Assembly (NCBI GenBank): GCA_947259245.1
Contig: CAMYLP010000009.1
Coordinates: forward strand, 1 to 35,180
Source: an uncultured Patescibacteria group bacterium
GTDB taxonomy: Bacteria; Patescibacteriota; Minisyncoccia; Phycocordibacterales; UBA12088
Reading direction: 5' to 3'
Length of the DNA: 35,180 nucleotides
The notes under the pieces were generated by a model, which was not told the DNA's origin, ran no database searches, and was given only the letters and a program-made list of their open reading frames with translations. Positions 27,421 to 35,180 of this stretch are shown here, piece after piece (position 1 is the stretch's first letter; every line of letters starts with the position of its first letter). A program made the position numbers and the translations under genes.

Positions 27421-28404
27421 TTAGCGGAGTGTTATACCGAAGTCCGATAACGCACGCTTGATCTCTTGCAGACCTTTCAATCCAAGACCCTCGATGGCGA
27501 GAATATCCTCCTCCTTTTTACGGGCAAGACCTCCTACCGTACGTATGTTAGCGTTCGTCAATGCACTGATCGTACGTGTCGATAGCTTAAGCGACTCAAT
27601 ACGCGTTTTCAGCACATCGACATCGATCTGTTCCTTTTGCTTTTCGACGCGAGGTGCAGACGGCTCAGGTGCCTCGCTAACAGCTGCTTCGGCGTCATGT
27701 TCGTCTTCGTGCGAGTCCTTGAACCCGACGATGGCCTTGAGTTGATGGATCATAATCTCCACCGAACGCTCCAACGCCTCACGAGGTGTGATGGCACCGT
27801 CTGTTTCGATGAATATACTAAGACGATTGAAATCAGTGCGATCACCTACACGCATGTTCTCTACCTCGTAGTTCACGCGACGTATGGGAGTGAATGTGGC
27901 GTCAAGATGTATGGCACCGATTTCTGCCTTTTCTTCCGTCCGTGCTTCTCGGGGGACGTAGCCCAATCCCTTCTCCACTGTAATTTCTGCAGATATGGTA
28001 CTATTTTTTGCGGTGAGTGTTGCCAAATGCTGATCCGGATTAAGTACTTCGACTTGTCCGGACGTCACAATATCAGCTGCTGTAACCTCCTTGGCACCTT
28101 TCACGTTCAGCGCCAGCGTCTGCGGTTCGTTGCCCGACATTGAGAAACGTACACGCTTAAGGTTGAGAAGTATAGTGATGACATCCTCTTGCACTCCGTC
28201 GATAGTTGAGAATTCATGTGGAACACCCTCTATCTTAACAGAGGTAACCGCAGAACCGGTAAGTGATGAGAGAATGATTCGACGCAAAGAGTTGCCGAGT
28301 GTGTGACCGTAACCCGGAAACAGACCGTCGATCTCGAATAGTGCAGAGGTGTCCTCCTCTTTTACGACACGGGGCTTGGATGGTAGTGCAACGTTGTTGT
28401 CCAT
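27421..28404 (-). CDS. rpoA: DNA-directed RNA polymerase subunit alpha
   Basis: GHTLGNSLRRIILSSLTGSAVTSVKIEGVPHEFSTIDGVQEDVITILLNLK; C-terminal alpha-CTD LSTRTISALTNANIRTVGGL. Confidence 0.97.
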   Translation of the reverse strand: MDNNVALPSKPRVVKEEDTSALFEIDGLFPGYGHTLGNSLRRIILSSLTGSAVTSVKIEGVPHEFSTIDGVQEDVITILLNLKRVRFSMSGNEPQTLALNVKGAKEVTAADIVTSGQVEVLNPDQHLATLTAKNSTISAEITVEKGLGYVPREARTEEKAEIGAIHLDATFTPIRRVNYEVENMRVGDRTDFNRLSIFIETDGAITPREALERSVEIMIHQLKAIVGFKDSHEDEHDAEAAVSEAPEPSAPRVEKQKEQIDVDVLKTRIESLKLSTRTISALTNANIRTVGGLARKKEEDILAIEGLGLKGLQEIKRALSDFGITLR

Positions 28405-28449
28405 ACGTTTACTAGTAGTGAAGCTGGTAAGAAATAATGACGATAGCTA

Positions 28450-29067
28450 TTAACGACTGTAGTACTCAAGTATAGCACCTGGACTTCCGGGCATTTCTGT
28501 CATGTCGGCGGTCGGACGGGCGTTTACCTTCCCTTCCATCTTCTTTACGTTAAGCGTAAGCCATGCTGGCGTAGATGCTTCCTCAATAGACTGTTTCAGT
28601 CGTTCTGCTATGGGAAGGGCTTTTGTACGGTCACGTACGGCAATACTATCGCCTTCACGTACTTGGACACTTGGAACGGTCGTGCGCGTACCATTGAGCA
28701 GAACGTGACCGTGCGACACGAACTGGCGTGCAGCACGTCGTGTTGAGGCAAGACCAAGTCGGTACACGACATTATCCAAGCGCATTTCAAGCTGCTCGAT
28801 GAGACGAACGATCGGGTCCATGCCAAGTGCGGAGACACGATTCGACTCTTCAACATAGCGCCGTAGCTGGCGCTCGGAGATTCCATACGCAAATCGGACG
28901 CGTTGTTTTTCAAGTAGCTGCTTGCCGTAATCGGAAACGTTGCGACGTCGTCCGCGGACGTTCTTTGTATGCCGCGCTTCACTGAGCATGTACTTTTGTG
29001 TCTGGCACTTATCGTAGACACCTGCCCCGAGACGTCGACATACTTTATATGTTGGTTGAATTTTCAT
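28450..29067 (-). CDS. rpsD: 30S ribosomal protein S4
   Basis: KQLLEKQRVRFAYGISERQLRRYVEES, RLDNVVYRLGLASTRRAARQFVSHGHVLLNG. Confidence 0.96.
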   Translation of the reverse strand: MKIQPTYKVCRRLGAGVYDKCQTQKYMLSEARHTKNVRGRRRNVSDYGKQLLEKQRVRFAYGISERQLRRYVEESNRVSALGMDPIVRLIEQLEMRLDNVVYRLGLASTRRAARQFVSHGHVLLNGTRTTVPSVQVREGDSIAVRDRTKALPIAERLKQSIEEASTPAWLTLNVKKMEGKVNARPTADMTEMPGSPGAILEYYSR

Positions 29068-29084
29068 ATGACTATTCGTATGCA

Positions 29085-29519
29085 TTAGACACGCCGAGGT
29101 TTCCGTTGTCGTGGACCGTTAAATGGCATTGGTGTCTCGTCACGTATCCCCGACAGCGAGATGCCTTTTCCGGCGAAACTGCGCATTGCTGCCTCGCGAC
29201 CGGCGCCCACACCACGTATAACCACGTCGACCTCACTCATTCCCATTTGAATGGCCTTGTCTGCCATCAGCTCGCCTACCTTGGCGGCTGCAAAGGGTGT
29301 ACTCTTCTTGGCACCTTTAAATCCCAAGCTTCCTGCGCTACTTGCCACGAGCGTATTGCCGCGCTTATCAGTAAGTGTGACCAGTGTGTTGTTGTACGTT
29401 GCCTGTACGTTGAGCGTACCACGGTCAACTTTCTTTCGCGCACTTCGAGAAAGTGCACGCGCACGTAGACCTTCGTTTACCGATGACCCTGATTTCTTTA
29501 CAATTCGTTTCTTACCCAT
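29085..29519 (-). CDS. rpsK: 30S ribosomal protein S11
   Basis: GTLNVQATYNNTLVTLTDKRGNTLVASSAGSLGFKGAKKSTPFAA ... RDETPMPFNGPRQRKPRRV. Confidence 0.97.
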   Translation of the reverse strand: MGKKRIVKKSGSSVNEGLRARALSRSARKKVDRGTLNVQATYNNTLVTLTDKRGNTLVASSAGSLGFKGAKKSTPFAAAKVGELMADKAIQMGMSEVDVVIRGVGAGREAAMRSFAGKGISLSGIRDETPMPFNGPRQRKPRRV

Positions 29520-29548
29520 AGGAGTACCTGAATATTACGTGTGCGAAG

Positions 29549-29932
29549 CTACTTCTTTTCAACCTTACGACGTCCACTACCCATTGTTTTGCGGACACCC
29601 TTGAGCGTACGTGCGTTTGTCTTTGTGTGCTGACCACGACATGGGAGTCGCTTCAAGTGACGGCTTCCACGATAACTTGCTACATCCTTTAAACGCTTTA
29701 TGTGCGATCCTACCTCTCTGCGGAGTTCTCCTTCGATGAGTAGACCTCTGTTCTCAATTGCTGAGCGTATGGCTTTCTCTTCGTCCGTTGATAGATCTTT
29801 TGCCTTCTTACCTAGATCAATCTTCGCATCGTTCAGAATGTCATGCGCCATCGGCCGACCAACACCGTATACTTCGGTGAGTCCTATTTCCAAACGCTTA
29901 TTATCGGGAATGGTAATACCAGCTATACGCAT
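29549..29932 (-). CDS. rpsM: 30S ribosomal protein S13
   Basis: MRIAGITIPDNKRLEIGLTEVYGVGRPMAHDIL ... RGSRHLKRLPCRGQHTKTNARTLKG. Confidence 0.97.
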   Translation of the reverse strand: MRIAGITIPDNKRLEIGLTEVYGVGRPMAHDILNDAKIDLGKKAKDLSTDEEKAIRSAIENRGLLIEGELRREVGSHIKRLKDVASYRGSRHLKRLPCRGQHTKTNARTLKGVRKTMGSGRRKVEKK

Positions 29933-29948
29933 AACTATGTTTGTCTTC

Positions 29949-30065
29949 TTAACCCTGACGCTGTTTGTTGCGCGGCCTTTTCTTATTTATGACATACAAA
30001 CGACCGCGTCGACGCACTATTTTGTCATCCGGACTACGTTTCTTTATAGATGATCGTACTTTCAT
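29949..30065 (-). CDS. rpmJ: 50S ribosomal protein L36 (zinc-less type); absent from the supplied ORF track because it is short
   Basis: Translated by hand: [38 protein letters not shown] between infA and rpsM. Confidence 0.95.
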   Translation of the reverse strand: MKVRSSIKKRSPDDKIVRRRGRLYVINKKRPRNKQRQG

Positions 30066-30132
30066 GTTCTTCTTTCCTAAAAAAGCTGCCCGAAGACGGA
30101 CAGAACGTACCCCCGCAAACTACGAAACTTGC

Positions 30133-30348
30133 TTAATTGCGTCGAACGATACGTGCTTTCCCGCCATACGGATCCAACTCCAACTGTACGGTGTCGCCTA
30201 TGAGCACCTTGATCCGATGCTTGCGCATCTTACCGGCCACATACGCGAGTACCAACGTACCGTCAGCAAGCAAAACACGAAACAAGGCGTTTGGGAGCGC
30301 CTCCTCGACTGTTCCCGCTACTGTTTGCTTCTCAGGTTGATTCTGCAT
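30133..30348 (-). CDS. infA: translation initiation factor IF-1
   Basis: [59 protein letters not shown]. Confidence 0.95.
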   Translation of the reverse strand: MQNQPEKQTVAGTVEEALPNALFRVLLADGTLVLAYVAGKMRKHRIKVLIGDTVQLELDPYGGKARIVRRN

Positions 30349-30379
30349 CGAGCGTCAGCAAAGAGTATCAAAATAGTGC

Positions 30380-31807
30380 CTATGCGTCAAGTTCTGTGAT
30401 CACCACTATGTCTTCTGCTGATTCTGGGAATGTCTTCTTCCAGAACGGCCGTATGGTCGCAGCGGCTCGGTCAATACCGGGATATGCTTCAAGAAGACCA
30501 CCTTGGACCGGCATTTGAAGAATCACCTTATCCTTACCCGCCAAATCCTCAGCAAAACTTGTTGGGTCGAACTCCCAGATAAAGTGGGTTGTTCCTTCAA
30601 CGGAAACATCGTACGTAGTCGCCTGCCATGGCACATTTGCGGTTTGGTTGTCCTCATCGTCAACTGCTGTGACCTGTACGATGAGGTCATCAGGATTGTC
30701 GATGTAGAGCTCGGCTCCCTCATAGTTGCCCAACGTCTGCTCCGCAAGGCGCTGTGCGAAAACATCCTCTTTGAACAACAAGCCATGAAGTTTACCGGTC
30801 AGCGACACTGTTACTTTATCCTGCTCTACAAGTTCGTCAGGTAGTGAGTTAAACTCGTAGAAAATCGCTTCCTTGAACAGATGGTATCCGTCCGGCTGTT
30901 CAGCATCACTGAACGCCGCATCACGTAGTTCGTCGCGCAACTGTGATTCAAGATCTGTAAGGGCTTGTTGACGTTCTGCTTCACCGACGGTACGTTTCAC
31001 GCCAACAAAGCCGCCCGCAAGCGCTTCTGTGCTTTTTGCGTATATCTTGCCCTCAGGTGGTAGTCCAACGAACCCCGGAATCGAGAAAGTGTCTGGACCC
31101 ATGTTGTAATCCTCCCCAGGCTCCTCTGCGTAGACCGTGACCTCAATCGTACCGGGAGTACCATCACTATTCATGCCGGGTACCTCAACCGGGTCAGCGA
31201 TGCGATAGATACGTCCCTCGCTCGACTCGAAGCGTGTACGCTTGATGAGCCGTTGTGGCGCGTCAGAATACTCGTTGAAGATGGTTATGTTTCCAAAGGC
31301 GCGTTCCTCTACCTCATCTTCACCGAGCGCAACTACGCTCTGGCTGGCGGTACGTTCTACAACAATGCGCTCAAACGGTAGTGCGCCTCCGGCACCTTCT
31401 TGCTCGGCGGTGAACTGAGCGGATGCGACCATCTTATCCTGTAGCGGATATACGGTTACGGTCGCTCCAGCAAAGAGCAGTGAAAGTGCAACGGAAGAGA
31501 GTATGACGATAGCACCAATACCAAGTGCTACTATCAGCCATTTCTTGCGATGCGGATCACCTTCATCAAACATATCATCTCTGCCCAACACCGGCGGCTC
31601 GTCTAAAGGACGGCTTATACGATGCCGCACACGCCGAGACTGATCTTCGTCGTAATCGTGTTCTGGGTGGGCAGCGCTGGCATCCCTTCGTATGGGTACC
31701 GCGTTTTCTTCATGTTGAGCCGGTGCGCGGCGGCGGCGTACTCCCTCGTCGGGAGTGCTTCTCCGGGAAGGTTTTACTATTACATCCTGTAAGGGCGGTT
31801 TTCTCAT
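30380..31807 (-). CDS. single-pass membrane protein with large extracytoplasmic region, unknown function
   Basis: Cytoplasmic Arg-rich N-terminus, TM WLIVALGIGAIVILSSVALSLLFAG, beta-rich C-terminal region. Confidence 0.75.
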   Translation of the reverse strand: MRKPPLQDVIVKPSRRSTPDEGVRRRRAPAQHEENAVPIRRDASAAHPEHDYDEDQSRRVRHRISRPLDEPPVLGRDDMFDEGDPHRKKWLIVALGIGAIVILSSVALSLLFAGATVTVYPLQDKMVASAQFTAEQEGAGGALPFERIVVERTASQSVVALGEDEVEERAFGNITIFNEYSDAPQRLIKRTRFESSEGRIYRIADPVEVPGMNSDGTPGTIEVTVYAEEPGEDYNMGPDTFSIPGFVGLPPEGKIYAKSTEALAGGFVGVKRTVGEAERQQALTDLESQLRDELRDAAFSDAEQPDGYHLFKEAIFYEFNSLPDELVEQDKVTVSLTGKLHGLLFKEDVFAQRLAEQTLGNYEGAELYIDNPDDLIVQVTAVDDEDNQTANVPWQATTYDVSVEGTTHFIWEFDPTSFAEDLAGKDKVILQMPVQGGLLEAYPGIDRAAATIRPFWKKTFPESAEDIVVITELDA

Positions 31808-31836
31808 ACTCTACATATTCAGTATACCATGTGGTG

Positions 31837-33060
31837 TTAGGCACCGAGGCGAGGTCGGAGCGCATGTGTGAATACCTGAATACGGCTATCCTGTATGGCA
31901 TCTTTCGGAACATCAGTGCCCTCGTGTACCGGCAATACAAAGTCTTTACACGGTCGTACGACCAGAGGCCGCTCCTCACGGATACCTGGAACGAGGAATG
32001 GGCGCTGTAGTAGAGGTAAAAGAAACTCATTCCAGTTGTTACCGACGAGCACCATGGTGAGCTCTGGAGGTGTAACCCCATCGCTTTGGTCAACAATCTC
32101 ATCACGTACTGCAACGTACCACGCTTCGAGCGCCTCGCGAACGACTGCAGGCAGCTCCAGTTCGTCCGTCTCGCCACCACTCTTGGTTTTTCTGAATACT
32201 TCGAACGTACTCTGTGCTTCCCGCATGCTGATAGCGTTGGGTGCTGCAGCACGCAATATGCTGTTCGTTCCCGTGGGGATGGTACGCACATGAACAAGTG
32301 AACCGCGTCGCACGGTCGAAATGCTTGTGATCTGCCCGAGCACCTCAATAAGTATCGCCTGTGCAGTCTCGCCCTGCCAGAGTGTTTGATGGAAGAGTTT
32401 TGCAAGCAGTCGCGTACTGGTATGTACGTGGGCAGTAGAATGCGGGAGTACCCTGTCGAGTATTTCGTGTATTTGATCAAGGGTTTCTATCCCAACTATC
32501 GCGTGATACGTAATGACGGACATCTCATTGACCATTTTCTGCCTCCAGTTTTTGATTGGATACCCCTGTAGATACGTAGCTTGGTCTAACACATCTATTT
32601 GTTTAAACTCTCCAACCACCTCCTGCCACGAACGACACGCTGGTCTCTCGACAATGTCTGTCAGTCCCTCGGTGTGAAGTTCTGCTAGCACGGTTTCGTC
32701 GGCCATGAATGCACGTTCCACACTTCGAGTACTTTCAGCAACGCCGGCAAAGAACCACGGTGGTGAAATAACGCAGTGTACGCTTAGATCGGAGGCCTTA
32801 AACGAGGCATTGTGTGCACGTGCAAAGGGCAAACCCTCGCTGGTCAATTTCATGCCGAGCTCTAAAAGTGTAGAGTACATAGACCGCACGTAACGATGAT
32901 AATCGTCATATGCCTGGTACGAGTACTCCAGACGTGCGTACCATAAAAGCGTATTCCCCTGCGCATGACACTGCGAAAGACCAACACCAACGCTCGTTGC
33001 ACCTATATCAAATACCACTGAGTACGGTTTACTAGCTGACGCATCGCGCTTGCTTAACAT
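31837..33060 (-). CDS. divergent ASKHA/actin-like protein (FtsA/PilM-like)
   Basis: SVVFDIGATSVGVGLSQ phosphate-1-like motif, AQAILIEVLGQITSISTVRRGSL phosphate-2-like strand; start ATG 33060. Confidence 0.6.
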   Translation of the reverse strand: MLSKRDASASKPYSVVFDIGATSVGVGLSQCHAQGNTLLWYARLEYSYQAYDDYHRYVRSMYSTLLELGMKLTSEGLPFARAHNASFKASDLSVHCVISPPWFFAGVAESTRSVERAFMADETVLAELHTEGLTDIVERPACRSWQEVVGEFKQIDVLDQATYLQGYPIKNWRQKMVNEMSVITYHAIVGIETLDQIHEILDRVLPHSTAHVHTSTRLLAKLFHQTLWQGETAQAILIEVLGQITSISTVRRGSLVHVRTIPTGTNSILRAAAPNAISMREAQSTFEVFRKTKSGGETDELELPAVVREALEAWYVAVRDEIVDQSDGVTPPELTMVLVGNNWNEFLLPLLQRPFLVPGIREERPLVVRPCKDFVLPVHEGTDVPKDAIQDSRIQVFTHALRPRLGA

Positions 33061-33136
33061 GCACACAGTATAGCTTTGTCCGGGTGCACTTCACAGAGTC
33101 ATTGTACACACGTGAGATAGTGGCGCGGTGTTCCCG

Positions 33137-35020
33137 CTACGCTTCATGCAAGACTGCTTTGACTCGCCGTACACCAGCCGATGATGCTTCTTCCTTCGTG
33201 ATGCGAAATGTACCTTTGATGCGGTCTGTACTCTCCACGTGGGGGCCCCCACATAGCTCGCGTGAGTATACCGTGCCATCCGGCGTTTTCACTTCATACA
33301 CAGTAACTCTGTCAGGGTACTTCTCCCAAAAGCTCCCCTCAACGCCAGATTGCTTGGCATCATCCTTCGACATGATGGTGGTCGTGACTGTGCTTCCCTT
33401 CTGTATCGCTTCATTCACGTACTCTTCGACCTTGTCGAGCGTTTCGCGTGACACTTTCTCATGGTGGGTAAAATCAAAGCGCGTTCTATCCTGCGTGATA
33501 TTACTGCCAGCCTGATGTACGTGGTCGCCTAGGTATTTACGCAGACCAGCGAGCATGAGGTGCGTGCAGGTGTGCAGTGCTGTGGTCACCTCGCTTGCGT
33601 CGGCCAAGCCCCCTTTAAACTTCTGTTCGCTGCCTTTGCGTGAGAGCTCTTGGTGCTCTTCCATCTCCTGATGAAAGGCTGCTTCGTCCACCATCATGTT
33701 ACGTTCGTGTGCAAGCTCCACGGTCATTTCGAGCGGAAAACCATAGGTCGAGAACAGTTGAAACGCATCCTTCCCTGATACCGTGTCACCCTTCAGCTTT
33801 CCGAACTCGCGCATGCCACGCGCAAGTGTCGTACGAAACTTCCTCTCTTCATCCTCAATCGCCTTTTCTATCAGCTCTACCTTTTCCTTCAAGAGTGGGT
33901 ACGCACCTTCATACATCGAAACTATAGGTCGTACGACTGCAGCAAAGCCAGACTCGCTCACGCCGAGTGCGTCAGCATATCGTACTGCCCGACGTATGAG
34001 ACGGCGTACGAAGTAGCCCTGGTCGGTGTTGCTCGGTAGCACACCATCACCAATGAGGAACACGGCGGCCTTCATGTGGTCTGCGATGATACGGAATGCT
34101 TTCGTGTCCTCCTCGTGTTTACCGTACGTCTTCCCAGAATGCTCTTCGATGTACGAAATGATAGGTGTGTGGTTCACACGAATGATATCCGGTGTGTCGG
34201 TACGTGCCATCACAATGCGCTCAAGCCCGCCGCCGAAGTCTACGTTCTGTTTTGGTAGCTTGCTGAAAGTGCCGTCTGCCTCCTTCTTGTACTGCATAAA
34301 AACACTGTTCCCTATTTCCAAGAAACGGCCGCAGTCGCAGTTCGGATGACAGTGCTCACCGTATGCAGTGTCGTGTTCGATATCAAAACGGTAGAAGACC
34401 TCCGAGTCCGGACCACCCGGCTCTCCAGCAGGCATCTTTGCAGGGACACCGCTCCTACTCCACCAATTCTTTGCAGCATCGTAGAAGAAGATGCGCTCCC
34501 CTTCCTTATCCTTGATACCGCGCTTGGCACCCTCCTCCTCGGTACCTATTACGACGCGCTCTGCAGGGATGCCCTTTTCCGCGAATAGCTTCTCCCAGAC
34601 ATCTGCAGAGGTATCATCGCGGGGTATCCCCAGCTCCTTGTCGCCAGTAAATGCGGTCACGTACAGACGCTCTGGTTCAAGACCGATCTCATCAACAAGG
34701 AAAGTGAAGAACCACGACAGCTGCTCCTCTTTGCCATAATCGCCCAACGACCAGTTCCCGAGCATCTCAAAGAATGTGGTATGCCTGTTGTCCCCCACCT
34801 CTTCGATGTCACCTGAACGGAAACACTTCTGGCTGTCGACGAGGCGCGTACCTTTCGGGTGCGGCTCCCCGAGGAGGTACGGCAGCAAGGGCTGCATACC
34901 AGAGCCGGTAAACAGTGTCGTGGGGTCGTTCTCGGGCATGAGCGACGCGCTTGGGATGACCGAATGTCCTCGCTCTTCAAAATATTTAAGATATCGTTGT
35001 CGAACGGTATTCGGGTCCAT
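33137..35020 (-). CDS. alaS: alanyl-tRNA synthetase, lacking the C-terminal C-Ala domain
   Basis: MDPNTVRQRYLKYFEERGHSVIPSASLMPENDPTTLFTGSGMQPLLPYLLG; editing motifs HTCTHL and CGGPHV; stop directly after KEEASSAGVRRVKAVLHEA. Confidence 0.95.
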   Translation of the reverse strand: MDPNTVRQRYLKYFEERGHSVIPSASLMPENDPTTLFTGSGMQPLLPYLLGEPHPKGTRLVDSQKCFRSGDIEEVGDNRHTTFFEMLGNWSLGDYGKEEQLSWFFTFLVDEIGLEPERLYVTAFTGDKELGIPRDDTSADVWEKLFAEKGIPAERVVIGTEEEGAKRGIKDKEGERIFFYDAAKNWWSRSGVPAKMPAGEPGGPDSEVFYRFDIEHDTAYGEHCHPNCDCGRFLEIGNSVFMQYKKEADGTFSKLPKQNVDFGGGLERIVMARTDTPDIIRVNHTPIISYIEEHSGKTYGKHEEDTKAFRIIADHMKAAVFLIGDGVLPSNTDQGYFVRRLIRRAVRYADALGVSESGFAAVVRPIVSMYEGAYPLLKEKVELIEKAIEDEERKFRTTLARGMREFGKLKGDTVSGKDAFQLFSTYGFPLEMTVELAHERNMMVDEAAFHQEMEEHQELSRKGSEQKFKGGLADASEVTTALHTCTHLMLAGLRKYLGDHVHQAGSNITQDRTRFDFTHHEKVSRETLDKVEEYVNEAIQKGSTVTTTIMSKDDAKQSGVEGSFWEKYPDRVTVYEVKTPDGTVYSRELCGGPHVESTDRIKGTFRITKEEASSAGVRRVKAVLHEA

Positions 35021-35075
35021 AGGCGTCATACGTATGAATGAAGCATAGCGAAAACGAAAGCCATGTCTAGCCTGT

Positions 35076-35180
35076 TCACGCAAGCGGTTTGCCGTCTTTG
35101 TCTATGCTACCGGCTGCGGCAGTGACGATGAGGCTCGGATCTACCGAAGTGTGTATCGCCTTGTTTATAGCACCACGCGT
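35076..35180 (-). CDS. C-terminal fragment of a CDS running off the window
   Basis: Open - frame ...TRGAINKAIHTSVDPSLIVTAAAGSIDKDGKPLA* with TGA at 35076-35078; no family recognised. Confidence 0.4.
   Translation of the reverse strand, partial: TRGAINKAIHTSVDPSLIVTAAAGSIDKDGKPLA

Noticed and set aside
29949-30065. L36 without Cys ligands as a novelty
   Set aside because: Zinc-less (C-) ribosomal protein paralogues are well known.
1-35180. CRISPR arrays, tRNA or rRNA genes, prophage or transposase genes
   Set aside because: No regularly spaced repeats, cloverleaf/T-loop signatures, rRNA motifs or recombinase signatures were seen by eye.

Overview
The window looks like a gene-dense chromosomal segment from a Parcubacteria-like (CPR/Patescibacteria) bacterium. 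It is mostly housekeeping genes. Left half, mainly + strand: mreB-like, a VirD4/TraG-like ATPase, a CPA1-type antiporter, cysS (-), a CorA-like gene (-), an S41 protease, rplI, rpmA (-), an Ada-like Zn-domain protein, a membrane-anchored alpha/beta hydrolase, a DEDDh exonuclease, rhodanese, LOG-family, pgi, ROK and an SLT-like transglycosylase. Right half, mainly - strand: DUF3467, M23 peptidase, gltX, murG, ftsW, mraY, the ribosomal/RNAP cluster infA-rpmJ-rpsM-rpsK-rpsD-rpoA-rplQ-rplM-rpsI, two envelope/cytoskeleton-type proteins and a short alaS. I see no CRISPR array, tRNA, rRNA or recognisable transposase. The strongest unexplained signals are: (1) a recurrent -10 box (often exactly TATACT) only 6-9 nt before the start codon of at least 13 genes, implying widespread leaderless transcription, while two orphan genes instead carry full -35/-10 promoters plus strong Shine-Dalgarno sequences; (2) a ~320 bp non-coding locus at the gene-polarity switch (17.5-17.8 kb) with a perfect 27-bp inverted repeat, a 12-bp direct repeat and an exact DnaA-box match; (3) a DEDDh exonuclease with its last catalytic Asp replaced by Gly; (4) a natural AlaRS lacking the C-Ala domain; and (5) several orphan proteins with their own promoters and terminators. 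All family calls come from motif recognition by eye; no database search was run.
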